Shown here in pieces: positions 1-11,676 of a DNA stretch of 11,676 nt. A program made the position numbers and the translations under genes. Positions within the stretch are counted from its first letter, which is position 1; each line of letters starts with the position of its first letter. The DNA is from Parafilimonas sp. (lineage in GTDB: Bacteria > Bacteroidota > Bacteroidia > Chitinophagales > Chitinophagaceae), in the NCBI GenBank assembly GCA_025927795.1, contig JAICKT010000109.1:1-11676 (forward strand), read 5' to 3'. The notes beneath the pieces were generated by a model. It did no database searches and was not told the origin of the DNA. It worked only from the letters and a program-made list of their open reading frames with translations.

Positions 1-701
1 ATACAAATAACGGCTCTTTATTAATGCCAGACATAAGCGATTTGGGAACACAATATGTAAGTATTCCGCAACAAATGTTTATGGCTTCTTTATTTATTGC
101 GCTTGCTGCCGTGATAGATTTTTTAGATGGTTTTATTGCAAGATGGATGAAAGCAACATCAGCAATTGGCGCACAGTTAGATTCGCTGGCTGATGTGGTG
201 AGTTTTGGTGTTGCACCTTCATTAATTGTCTATCAATTTTTACGTTTAAGTTTTGCGCAGCAGGATAATGGTCTTGATGTAAATTTTATTTTTCTTGTTC
301 CTGCATTTTTTATTGCATGCGCCGGCGCGTATCGTTTAGCAAGATTTAATTTAGATACAGAACATACAAATTATTTTAAAGGCTTGCCCATTCCCGCAAA
401 CGGTTTACTCATCGCATCATTTCCTTTAATTTATTGGACGAATAATTATTCATTTATTACAGATGTTTTAATCAGTCCATGGTTTTGGTATGCAATAATT
501 ATTATTTTATCGTGGCTGATGGTTTCAAAAAAGCCAATGTTGTCGTTAAAGTTTTCAAACATCAATACAAAAAAACTATTGCCATTTATAATTATTGCAG
601 TTGTTGCTGTTGTTGCTGCATTTATTATTCAATGGCTGGCAGTGCCTTTATGTTTCGTGCTGTATGTTATTTTATCTTTGCTCATCAAACACCGAAATTA
701 G
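1..701 (+). CDS. pssA: CDP-diacylglycerol--serine O-phosphatidyltransferase, 5' partial
   Basis: Membrane enzyme that joins CDP-diacylglycerol and serine to give phosphatidylserine and CMP, the step before phosphatidylethanolamine. The CDP-alcohol phosphatidyltransferase signature D(x2)DG(x2)AR(x8)G(x3)D(x3)D is complete at about 117-194; its aspartates bind the metal and CDP. The following SFGVAP is typical of PssA. About six hydrophobic helices follow. The first ATG visible is at 24, but the reading frame is open from base 3 with no stop, and family members carry another hydrophobic N-terminal segment before this point. The true start is therefore probably outside the window, with roughly 20-25 residues missing (inference). 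The C-terminal helix contains a perfect tandem 9-mer (GTTGTTGCT, 600-617) encoding Val/Ala. The gene stops one base before purS, suggesting one transcript. The family call is firm; serine rather than another alcohol acceptor rests on overall resemblance. Confidence 0.9.
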   Translation, partial: TNNGSLLMPDISDLGTQYVSIPQQMFMASLFIALAAVIDFLDGFIARWMKATSAIGAQLDSLADVVSFGVAPSLIVYQFLRLSFAQQDNGLDVNFIFLVPAFFIACAGAYRLARFNLDTEHTNYFKGLPIPANGLLIASFPLIYWTNNYSFITDVLISPWFWYAIIIILSWLMVSKKPMLSLKFSNINTKKLLPFIIIAVVAVVAAFIIQWLAVPLCFVLYVILSLLIKHRN

Positions 702-702
702 T

Positions 703-951
703 ATGACATATAATGTTCAGATAAAAGTAATGTTATTAAAAGATTTGCTTGACCCGCAGGGAAAAGCAGTACAGGCAGGTTTAAAAAATTTAGGTTTGAA
801 CGGAGTGAATGATGTACGCATTGGCAAACATATTACACTGCAAATTGATGCAAAGTCAGAAGAAGAAGCGAAGCAACTTGCAGATGACGCATCAAAAAAA
901 TTACTTGCTAATCCCGTGATGGAGTTTTATGAAATTGAAATGGTGAATTAA
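703..951 (+). CDS. purS: phosphoribosylformylglycinamidine synthase subunit PurS
   Basis: Small cytosolic subunit of the three-part FGAM synthase (PurS, PurQ, PurL), the fourth step of de novo purine synthesis. PurS bridges the glutaminase PurQ and the synthetase PurL so that ammonia can pass between them. The 82-residue product matches the usual length of about 80-85. It has the typical layout: a first strand with VMLLKDLLDPQGKAV, a central NDVRIGKHI segment, an EEEAKQLADD helix, and the ending NPVMEFYEIEM. The same frame is open upstream to an ATG at 595, but that would add 36 residues of low-complexity sequence inside pssA, so 703 is the better start. It lies one base after the pssA stop with no clear Shine-Dalgarno site, suggesting translational coupling or the usual weak-SD initiation of this phylum. 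No purQ or purL is in the window; they must be elsewhere. Confidence 0.9.
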   Translation: MTYNVQIKVMLLKDLLDPQGKAVQAGLKNLGLNGVNDVRIGKHITLQIDAKSEEEAKQLADDASKKLLANPVMEFYEIEMVN

Positions 952-3900
952 TTTGACAATTAGCCAATTTGATAATGAGCCAATTGTCGAATTGCCGAAT
1001 TTATAAATTGTCGAATTATGCTCTACTTGGTTCCCACACCGCTTGGTAATTTAAAAGATATTACACTTCGTGCAATTGAAGTTTTGCAATCTGTAGATTT
1101 AATTTTGTGTGAAGACACCCGTACTTCTTCAAAGCTTTTACAGCATTATCAAATTCAAAAACCTTTATCACCTTATCATCAGCATAATGAGCACAAAATT
1201 CTTTCTCACTTAATCGAACAACTGCAAGCCGGTAAAATAATGGCTTTAATTACAGATGCAGGTACACCCGGCATTTCTGATCCTGCTTTTTTATTAGTGC
1301 GTGAATGCTTAAAAAATAATATCAAGATTGAATGTTTGCCTGGTGCAACAGCATTTGTGCCTGCATTAGTTAACAGTGGCTTGCCTATAAACCGTTTTGC
1401 GTTTGAGGGTTTTCTTCCTTTAAAAAAAGGCAGGCACACGTTGCTTACACAACTTGCAACCGAAGAAAGAACAATGGTTTTTTATGAAAGTCCTGTTCGC
1501 CTTATAAAAACTTTAAAAGATTTTATTGAATATTTTGGCGCCGAAAGAAAATGCAGTGTTAGCAGAGAGTTAACAAAGATGTTTGAAGAAAATTTTCAGG
1601 GAAGTTTGTACGAAGTTTGCACACACTTCAATAATAAAACGATAAAGGGTGAAATTGTAATTGTTGTTGAAGGCAAACCTTAAGTTAATCAGACCATGAA
1701 AAAAATATTTTTGTTTCTGTTCTTTGTTTCATTCGTTTTTTTGGGTGATGCACAGATTCGTAAAATTCCTGCTGCAGTTACAGATGCTTTTGCGCAGCGT
1801 TACCCACACGCAACAAAAGTTGAGTGGAAAGATAAGTTACAATATTTTGAAGCGAGTTTTGAATTAAACGGCTCTGAAATAAGCGCGGATTTTTCTTCAA
1901 GTGGTGAATGGAAAGGCAGTGAACGTGTTATGGATTTCGAAGATTTGCCAGATGAAGTACAAGATGGTTTTGCAAAAAGCAAATATGCGGATTGGGATAA
2001 AAAATCCGTAAGTGAAATACAGGAACTTGGAAAACCACTTCAATACAAAATAAATGTTGCTAAAAGCGATGTTCAGAAAAAGAATTTATTTTTTGATGCG
2101 AACGGAAAACTCTTGAAAGATAATATCACCTTATAATCTTGCAGGGTTGTTTAAAAAATCTGTCAGGTTTATTCCATACTAACTATAAAATTTTTTTATA
2201 AAAATGAATAAAAACAAGTTTGCCTTTTTAATTGTTTTTTTACTCCCTTCTTTAATTGTAAGTTCTCAGCCCGACAGATGGCAACAACGCATAGCTTATA
2301 ACATAAATGTAAACATGAATGTTATAACCAATCGTTTTAGCGGAACAGAGAAAATTGATTACTGGAATAATTCGCCTGATACACTTGACCGTGTATTTTT
2401 TCATTTATACTGGAATGCATTTCAGCCAAACAGTATGATGGATGTGCGCAGCCGCGAATTGGGCAAAACCTTATTGGGGACTGACAGAAATGGTGAACCT
2501 GTTTATGATTGGGATGAACGCGTAAGGGATCGCATTCAGCATTTACAACCAAATGAAATCGGATATGACAGCACTGTTTATGTAAAGCTGAATGGTGTAA
2601 GTCAAAAATTAATTTATCATGAAACCATATTAGAGGTTGATTTAAAAACACCGTTGCTTCCTCATTCAAAAAACAGTTTTGAAGTTTCATTTAATTGCCA
2701 GGTTCCTGTACAGATAAGAAGAAGTGGGAGAGATAATGCAGAAGGTATTCGTTATAGCATGAGCCAGTGGTATCCAAAAATGGTGGAATACGATTACCAG
2801 GGCTGGAATGCAAATCCTTATATAGCAAGAGAATTTTATGGCGTGTGGGGAGATTACAATGTGAACATTACAATCGATAAAAATTATATGCTGGCTGGTT
2901 CAGGTACAATTCAAAATTCTGATGAAGTTGGATATGGTTATGGAGCGTCAAACGTAAGTCATCAACCATCAAATGCAAAAACGCTAACATGGAAATTCAC
3001 TGCGCAGAATGTTCATGATTTTGTTTGGGCGGCAGATACTGCTTATACCATGATCAAAAAACAAATTCCAAACGGTCCGCTGTTTTATTTTGTGTATAAA
3101 AAAACAACTGATGCAGATGCTGCATGGAATGCACTTGCAGATACGATTGTAAAAGCATATCCATTTATTGCAAAAACATTTGGCGCTTATCCGTACAAGA
3201 ATTATTCTTTTATACAAGGCGGTGACGGCGGCATGGAATATCCAATGGCAACACTTATAAAAAGTGCAAGTATTGGTGCGGCAATTCATGAGTTTATGCA
3301 TAGCTGGTACCAGGGTATGATGGGAACAAATGAAAGTTTGTATGCATGGATGGATGAAGGTTTTGCAACGTATGCAGAATTAAGAACAAGCGCTTACTTA
3401 AAAGGTGATACCGGTTTTGCATATATCAATTCTTATAACTCATATTTTAGAATTATAAAAAGCGGAAAAGAAGAAGCACTGAGTACACATGCAGATCATT
3501 TCAATACAAATTATGCTTACTCGGTTGGTTCTTATTCCAAAGGTTCAATTTTTTTAGCGCAGCTTGGTTATATTGTTGGTGAAAATAATCTTGATAAAAT
3601 TTTATTGGAATATTATAATGAATGGAGATTTAAGCATCCAAATCCAAATGATTTTATTCGCATTGCAGAAAAAGTTAGCGGCATTGAATTGCAGTGGTAT
3701 AAAGAATATTGGATATACACTACCAAAACAATTGATTATGCAATAGGCGATATAAATATGAATGGCACTAATGCAAGTATTACATTAAAACGTTTGGGCT
3801 TAATGCCAATGCCGGTTGATGTTTTAATCACTTATAAAGATGGCTCGCAGGAAATGCATTATATACCTATGAATTTAATGTATGGTGTAAAACCTGCAGA

Positions 3901-6900
3901 AAATAATATTAAAACAATTGTAGATGAAGAATGGAAATGGGTTGATCCGGAGTATAGTTTTAATACAACAAGATCTGTTGCTGATATTAAGTCAATTGAA
4001 ATTGATCCAAGTGCACGCATGGCAGACGTTAATCGTGTGAATAATAAAATTACAGTTCCTTAAAAAAAATTTAAGAGAAATCTTTATATAATCATCAGCA
4101 TATTATCAGGAAGATCGTTTGCCCTTTAAACACATGTTTGGTAAAAAGAAAATAAGCAGTATTTAAAAATCTTTCTCATATATTTAATTTCATGAGTTTT
4201 GTAACCTCCGTCTTTATGATATAAACACCAACTATCGCTTAGGAATAATTGTATGGCACAAAAAAAGCTGGTTATACAATCCGGAGCCTGGCAAATGCTA
4301 AATGCAGGAGTAAAAATTTTTTCTCAATTTGCTTACTATGCTGTTATGGCGCGGTTGCTATCAAAAGCTGAGTTAGGCATTTTTGCCTTGCTCAATTCTT
4401 TTATGAATTTTGGTAACATGATGGGCGACGGAGGAATGGGCGATGCACTTGTACAGCGTAAACAATTTGATAAGCAACATATAAACGCAGCTTTTTATTC
4501 AAGTGTTGGATTAGCGCTTCTTATTTATGCAATTATATTTTTAATTTCTCCATGGGCAGCCGATTTTTATGGAGAGCCTCAGCTTACATCTTCGTTACGC
4601 ATTTTTAGCATTATTTTTCTTTTTGCAGCAATGTATTCCGCATCTTTCGCTGTATTGCAAAAAAAGTTTGCTTTTAAAAAGATTTTTATTGCTGATGGTG
4701 TAATGCTTTTTTTATCTAACATTCTCGGTGTTGTTTTAGCATATTATAAGTTTGGTGTGATGTCATTGGTTTATTCGCAGCTTTTTTATTTTGGAGCAGA
4801 GCTTATTATACTTTTATATTATCAGCCAATTCCTTTAAAACTTGGATTTACAAAAAAACATTTTAAAGATCTTATTGGTTACAGCACCGGCTTAACACTC
4901 ATTCGTTTTAATACATACATTGTAAACTTTGGTATAATACTCGAAGTTGGAAAACTGGTTAAAACTGTAACACTCGGTGTATTCGACAGAAGTTTTCGCA
5001 TCATGAATATTCCACAGCGTTTTTTATATGACGTGATACAACGTGTTATGATGCCGGCAATGGTAAAAAAAACAGATACGCCTAAAGGCACTTACACAGC
5101 GTTTTCAAGAACATTCTCATTTGTAACTTCATTACTGTTACCACTAACAGTTTTCTTAATAATTTTCAGTAAGCCGGTGGTACTTATTTTGCTTGGTAAA
5201 AGATGGCTTGATGCAGTAATAATGCTGCAAATATTTTTTCTTAACCTTCCCATAAGAACGGTTGCAAGTTTAGGTGACACATTAATGCGTGTGCACGGGC
5301 TTATACGGTTAAACCTAATACGTAAAGCACAAAATTCAGTTATAATATGTGTGTTGATTTATATAGGATTTAAATTGGATGGCGTGATTGGAATTAGCTG
5401 GAGCATATTTGCGTCAACCTTTATTTCTTATGTTATGATGATGTTTATAATAAAAAACAGGATATTTCCAAAGGATTGGAAAAAATTAATTTTTCGCCCT
5501 TATTACAATGGGATAATTATTACCATTTGCTGGGTATTGCCTTTGTATCCTTTGTCTCTTGCCATTAATGCGTTTATAAAAAATGAAATTATATCGTTTG
5601 TTATTCTTTGCGGCATTGCATTTTTAGTTGCATTGTTCGCCTTTGTAAAAAAGCCTGCGCTTTTAGGTAGTGATGTTGCTTATATACAAAAAGATTTTAT
5701 TCAAATGTTTAAAAAGAAAACAAAAATGGCATAGAATTTCAACCTTTCCCGGGAAATTGTAACATCAGCTTGCACAAACGAAAATATCAAGGTAATTATT
5801 TATTTTAATCCTTCTATCACTTTCCACCACTTCTCCACAGTGCTGTTACACACCAAGAATTTGGTTGTTATTTAACTTATGTTCGCAATAGCATTTATAT
5901 AAAAAAGATTCAATTAAGCGTTAGAAAAACCACAATCTTCAACTTGTTATGAAATGAGTTATAAAATTATTAAGATAAATGAAAATTTTATGACGAATTA
6001 CATGTGGCAAATAAAAAACATAATTAACACATGAAACTCAAGCATCTCGAAATAAAAGGCTTTAAAAGTTTTGCAGATAAAACTATTTTAAATTTTGACG
6101 AAGGCATTACGGGAATTATTGGCCCGAATGGTTGTGGTAAAAGTAATATTATAGATTCCATACGCTGGGTTATTGGTGAGCAAAAAATATCTCAGTTACG
6201 CAGTGAAAATTTAGAAGCGCTGGTATTTAATGGTTCTAAAACACGCAGCTCAAGCGGGCTTGCAGAAGTTAGTCTCACTTTTGAGAATACAAAAAATTTA
6301 TTACCTACTGAATTTAATACTGTAACAGTTACGCGGCGTTTTTTTAAAAACGGAGAAAGCGAATATCGTTTGAATGACGTTTCTTGTCGTTTAAAAGATA
6401 TTCATAATCTCTTTCTTGATACGGGCATTAGCAACGATAGTTATGCTATTATAGAATTAGGAATGGTGGATGACATTATTAAAGATAAAGAAAACAGCCG
6501 CCGCAGAATGCTTGAGCAGGCAGCTGGCATCACCATTTATAAAACAAGAAAAAAAGAAGCGAAGCTAAAATTAGAAGCAACAGAAAATGATTTAAACAGG
6601 ATAGAAGATTTATTATTTGAAATTCAAAACCAGTTAAAGGTTGTTGAAAGCCAGGCAAAGAAGGCAGAGAAATATCATGAAATAAAAAAAGATTTTAAAG
6701 GGATTTCTATTGAGCTTGCAAAAGCTGCGCTGGAAGGTTTCAATTTAACATATAAAGAACTCAATCATCAGCAGGAAGAAGAAACAAATAAGAAGCATGC
6801 ATTAGAAGCCGAAATAGCAACAGATGATGCTGCGATTGAAAAAGAAAAAATAGGTTTTGTTGAGCAGGAAAAAGAATTGCAGAATAAGCAACATGCATAT

Positions 6901-9900
6901 AATGAATTATTGCAAAACCTGCGCAGTAAAGAGAATGATAAGAATCTTGCTTCACAAAGCCTGCAATATTTAAAAGAAAAAGAAAGTTCTTTAAAAGATT
7001 TTTTACATACAGCAAAAGGACAATTAAAAAATCTTGATGATTCTATTCAATACACACAACAGCAAAAAGAACAGGAAGAAAAAGATTTATCTGCGTTGAA
7101 AGAAAAACTTGAACAATTGCGCAATGATGCAGATGCAAAACGCTTTTCGCTCGATGAGAAACGTGTTTTTACAGAAAAAATCCGTGCTGCACATTTACAG
7201 GAGCAGCGCAAACAATTTGATGCGGAAAAAAGTCTTGCAGTTGCAGAAACTTCTGTTCAAAATATAAGCAGAACATTATCGCAGATTGAACAGGAGCAAA
7301 ATAAAAGAAGCAACGATTTGCAGCAACTGGAAAAAGATTTATCAGTTGAAACAAAAAATCTTGAAGCGCATCACGAAACATTGCGCCAGTTAAAAGAGCA
7401 ACACGAATTTACGCGCCAGCAAATATTCGATACGCAAAGTGAACTTGAAATTTTACGCGGCAAACTCAGCGAAGAAAACAGAACGCTTGATGCAAAACAA
7501 AATGAACATGATTTGCTGAAAAGCCTTGTTGATTCGATGGAAGGTTATCCTGAAAGCGTAAAATTTTTACATAAGAATACACAGTGGAATTTAAATGCAC
7601 CTATTCTTTCTGATATTATTTATGTGCAGGAAAATTACAGAACTGCAGTTGAAAATGTATTATCACCCTATCTTAATTATTACATTGTAAATAATCTTGA
7701 AGAAGGTTTGCAGGCAGTAAATCTTTTAAGTGCAAATAATAAGGGCAAAGCAAATTTTTTATTGCTTGATAAAATCGCTGGCATCGAAAGCAATACACAT
7801 CAGCCGGAACATACCATAAAAGCACTTGATGTAATTGAAGTGGATGAGCCGTATAAAAAGCTGGCAGAATATTTATTAGGCAATGTTTTTATTGCTGAAA
7901 ATGAAGAAGCGCTTACAAACAGTAACGGAGCAATTGTTTTAGAGAAATCAGGAAAGTATGTAAAAGGAAAATACACTTTAACAGGTGGCAGTATTGGTTT
8001 GTTTGAAGGAAAAAGAATTGGCCGCGCAAAAAATCTTGAGAAATTAAATAATGAAATTGCTGCACAGGAAAAAATTGTAAACAGTTTAAAAAAAGATATT
8101 CAGCAAAAGCATAATGAGGTTATCGGGTTTAATCAACAGCTAAAAGAAAATGCTATTCGTCAAACCGAAACAGAAATAAATCAACTTACAAATTCTGTTT
8201 TTGCTTTAAAGAATAAAATTGAAAACCTGCAGGCATCGCAACAAAATGCTGTAAAACAAACTGAAGAATTAAATGCGCGTTTGCAACAGGAACAGAATGT
8301 TATTACAAAAATGCGTACTGCACTCGCTGAATTAAATGAGCAATTAAACGAAACAGCAAAACAAATTAAAGATGCAGAAGATGCATACAAAGAAGCAGAA
8401 AGTAATTACAGCAGCGCATTAAATATTTATAACGAAAACAATATTGCTTTTACAAAACTGCAGAGTAAAGTAAGTGCATTGCAACAAGAGCTTTCTTATA
8501 AACAAACACAGCTAAGAGACCTGCATACACAAATTGAACAAAATACAAACCAGCTAACAGAAGCATCGGTACAAATAAAAACAGGTGCAGAAAATTTAAA
8601 AGCAACCGAAAAAGAATTGCATTCTTTTTTGCATATAAAACAAGAAGAAGAAAAAAGACTAAATGAAGCAGATGCAGCATATTATAATCAACGTAATGCT
8701 TTGCAGGAAAAAGAAAATGCTTTACGTCATAAGATTAGAAATCGCGAAATAGCAGACCAATTACTGGCGGAAATAAAAGATAAATTAAATGAACTGAAAT
8801 TGAATCTTGCCGGCATGCGCGAACGTTTGCAGGTTGAGTTTAAAGTTGATTTGGAACAGATTCTTGATGAGCCGCGCAAAACAACATCTGCCATTGAAGA
8901 CCTGCAGGCAAGTGCTGATAAAATGCGTAAACGACTTGAGAATATTGGTGAAGTAAATCCAACAGCGATTGAAGCGTTTGTTGAAATTAAAAAGCGATAT
9001 GAATTTATTCTCGAACAAAAAGCTGATTTGGCAAGCGCAAAAGAAAGTTTATTGCAAACAATCGAAGAAGTAGAAGCAACAGCCAACCAGCAATTTCTTG
9101 ATACATTTAATAAAGTGCGTGAAAATTTTCAGCAGGTATTTAAAGCATTGTTTACAGAAGAAGATACTGCCGATTTAATTTTAGATAAGCCTGATAATCT
9201 TGCAGAAACAGGTATTGATGTAGTGGCAAAACCTAAGGGAAAAAAGCCATCATCCATAACGCAATTGAGTGGTGGGGAAAAAACACTTACTGCAACAGCA
9301 TTGTTGTTTGCTATCTATTTAATTAAGCCTGCGCCATTCTGCATTTTGGATGAAGTAGATGCGCCGCTTGATGATGCAAACGTTGGTAAGTTCACACAAA
9401 TGATTCAACGCTTTAGCGATAACTCACAGTTTATTATTGTAACGCATAATAAAATGACGATGAGCAGTGTGGATGTAATATATGGTGTAACCATGCAGGA
9501 ACCCGGCGTAAGCAAATTAGTTCCTGTAGATTTTCGCAGTTTAAATTAGCACATAGTTTCAGCGGATTTTTATAGTAAGGGTTGCATTGCAGCCCTTTTT
9601 TTGTTTGATACAAATGATAACGGGAGCGATGCATATTCTTTGGTTTAAAATCTCCGCATGAAATACCAGCGCATAAAAGAAGTTTTAAGAATTTTTAAAT
9701 TAAAAATCCGAACCCAACTTCTATACGTAGGTTTTAAATCCTTCTTCTCCGAAATATTTTTTATTTAAAAATTTAATGCACATGCGTATGAAATTTTTAC
9801 ACTTCAATTATCGAAGGTTAATACTCCTTTGTGTGTTGTTAACAACGCTTGCTAAAAATTCAAATGCGTCTTCTCACAGGGAGGCTCCTTTAATTTCTAA

Positions 9901-11676
9901 TGATCCGCTGGCAGACAATACTGATGTATATGCTTTCCGAAGCCCGGATAATCCCAACACGATTACTATCATCGCCAATTATATTCCTTTTGAATCTCCT
10001 GAAGGCGGACCAAACTATTACAACTTTGGAGAAAACATTCGCTATGAAATTCATATAAAAAATAAAACTACCACTACAGGTGATGATATAACGTACAGGT
10101 TTACGTTTACACGCGTAAATGAAGACCCGACTACATTCTTCAATATCAGGTTAGGGAAACAAAATTTAAAAACAACTTACACATGTGAGAAAAGTACAGA
10201 TGGTGGTAACACATTTGTAACAATCGTCAGCAATGGAATAGTACCGCCACCTAATATTGGCCCACGCTCAATACATGATGCTGTTGGATTAGATACGAGT
10301 TATAACGAATTAATTAAAAATGCAATCGCAACCACTTCTAATAACGAAAAGATTTTTTGCGGACCTGCAGATGATCCTTTCTTTGTTGATTTAGCCGGTG
10401 CATTTGACGTTGGCGGTTTCAGACAAACAGGTAATCCGCAGAATCCACCTAAAGATGGGCTTGCAAGATTTAATGTTCACGCCATCGCTTTAAAAATTCC
10501 AATTAAACTTTTACAAAAAGATGGTAAGGATGTAAATCAGGCTGCTAACATTTTAGACCCTGATTTTGTAATTGGTGTTTGGGCAAGTGCAAGCCGCAGG
10601 CAAATAAAAACTTTAAATGCTGATGGTACTGAAGGATTCACCGGTAATTGGGTGCAGGTTTCGCGTTTGGGGATGCCGCTTACAAATGAGGCTGTAATCC
10701 CTGTTGGCATGAAGGATTATTGGAATACTGTTTCTGCAAACAATTCTAAAGAGTCTGGCTTTATACCTTATTTTGAAAACCCTGAACTGGCTTTATACAT
10801 GGATGACAGCCAGTTTGGTGGCGCAGTGCCTGCTTTAGCTGCTTTACGCATTCAATCTAAATCTTTAGGCACGTATGATTTTAGAAATGGTCATGACGGT
10901 CTTTATCCATTAAAAGGTACTGCAGCAGTTGCAGGAACGGCTTTGGATGATGCAGTGTTTGGAAATATTTTATTGCCCGGTGCCGGCAAACCGCGTTCGG
11001 TTGATTTGTTACCGATATTTTATACAGGTGTTCCCAATCTTGCACCATACCAATTAGCAACAGGTAAAAACGGTAACCCGCTTGCAGCAGGCAAACCTTT
11101 TATAAATAATTTTTTACCAACATTAGGCGATATGCTTCGTCTTAATATGGCTGTGCCTGTAACACCAAGAAACAGCGCAGACTTTAGTTCTTTAGGAATT
11201 ATACAGACTGCTGTATTGGGTTTAACTGATTCAAGATTTAATGCAAATGCAAATCTTCAATTCATTCCAAATATGGATGGATTTCCTAATGGCAGAAGAT
11301 TAGAAGATGATGTAACAACAATAGAATTGCAGGCTGTAAGTGGTGTTGCATTAGCTGCGATAGGTCTTTGGTATGATGATTATACAACAGGAAGTCCTGT
11401 TACACCTGATTTAGTGAATGTGCTTTCTTTTACTGCAGGTCCCACGCATAACGATACAACATTTAAAACTTCTTTCCCTTATGTTCAAACACCGTGGAGA
11501 GGTTTTAATTATACGCAACAACCAAGGTTCTAAAAAATTAAAAACATTATTATGAAGAGAATTATAAAACTTTTTGCAGGTATCTTGGTTTGCATTTTTT
11601 CAAGCCATTATACTACTTATGCTTCATCACATCGTGAAGCGCCTTTAATCTCAAATGATCCGCTTGCAGATAATAC

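Overview
The window looks like ordinary chromosomal DNA from a Bacteroidota bacterium, most likely family Chitinophagaceae or a close relative. The evidence is the AT-rich sequence (clearly below 40% GC by eye, not counted), the near absence of Shine-Dalgarno sites, the run pssA-purS-rsmI, and protein types frequent in that phylum: a PepSY-like periplasmic protein, a secreted M1 peptidase with a GGMEYP site, and DUF4331 proteins. The family assignment is inference. Every supported gene lies on the + strand. I saw no RNA gene, CRISPR array, insertion sequence or phage gene.

Region 1 (1-2136) is a tight, probably co-transcribed group. It holds pssA (phosphatidylserine synthase, 5' end cut by the window edge), purS one base later (purine synthesis), rsmI (16S rRNA C1402 ribose methylation) and a small secreted PepSY-like protein. 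The purS-rsmI gap consists entirely of an 8-base periodic array of AATTNNNN units.

Region 2 (2204-4063) encodes a secreted M1-family zinc metallopeptidase with a complete active site. Region 3 (4253-5734) encodes a Wzx/WzxC-like polysaccharide flippase with no glycosyltransferases beside it. The 296-base gap 5735-6030 carries a perfect 12-base palindrome but no convincing gene.

Region 4 (6031-9549) is the full-length chromosome-organising ATPase SMC, closed by a clear intrinsic terminator at 9577-9602. Region 5 (9776 to the right edge) starts a new transcription unit: two tandem genes for exported DUF4331 proteins 18 bases apart, the second cut by the window edge. Their predicted mature N-termini agree over 17 residues although most codons differ, so this is an old, strongly constrained pair. 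Its function is unknown.

Most of the window is housekeeping. The parts most worth following are the AATTNNNN array and the DUF4331 pair, which may continue into a larger locus to the right.
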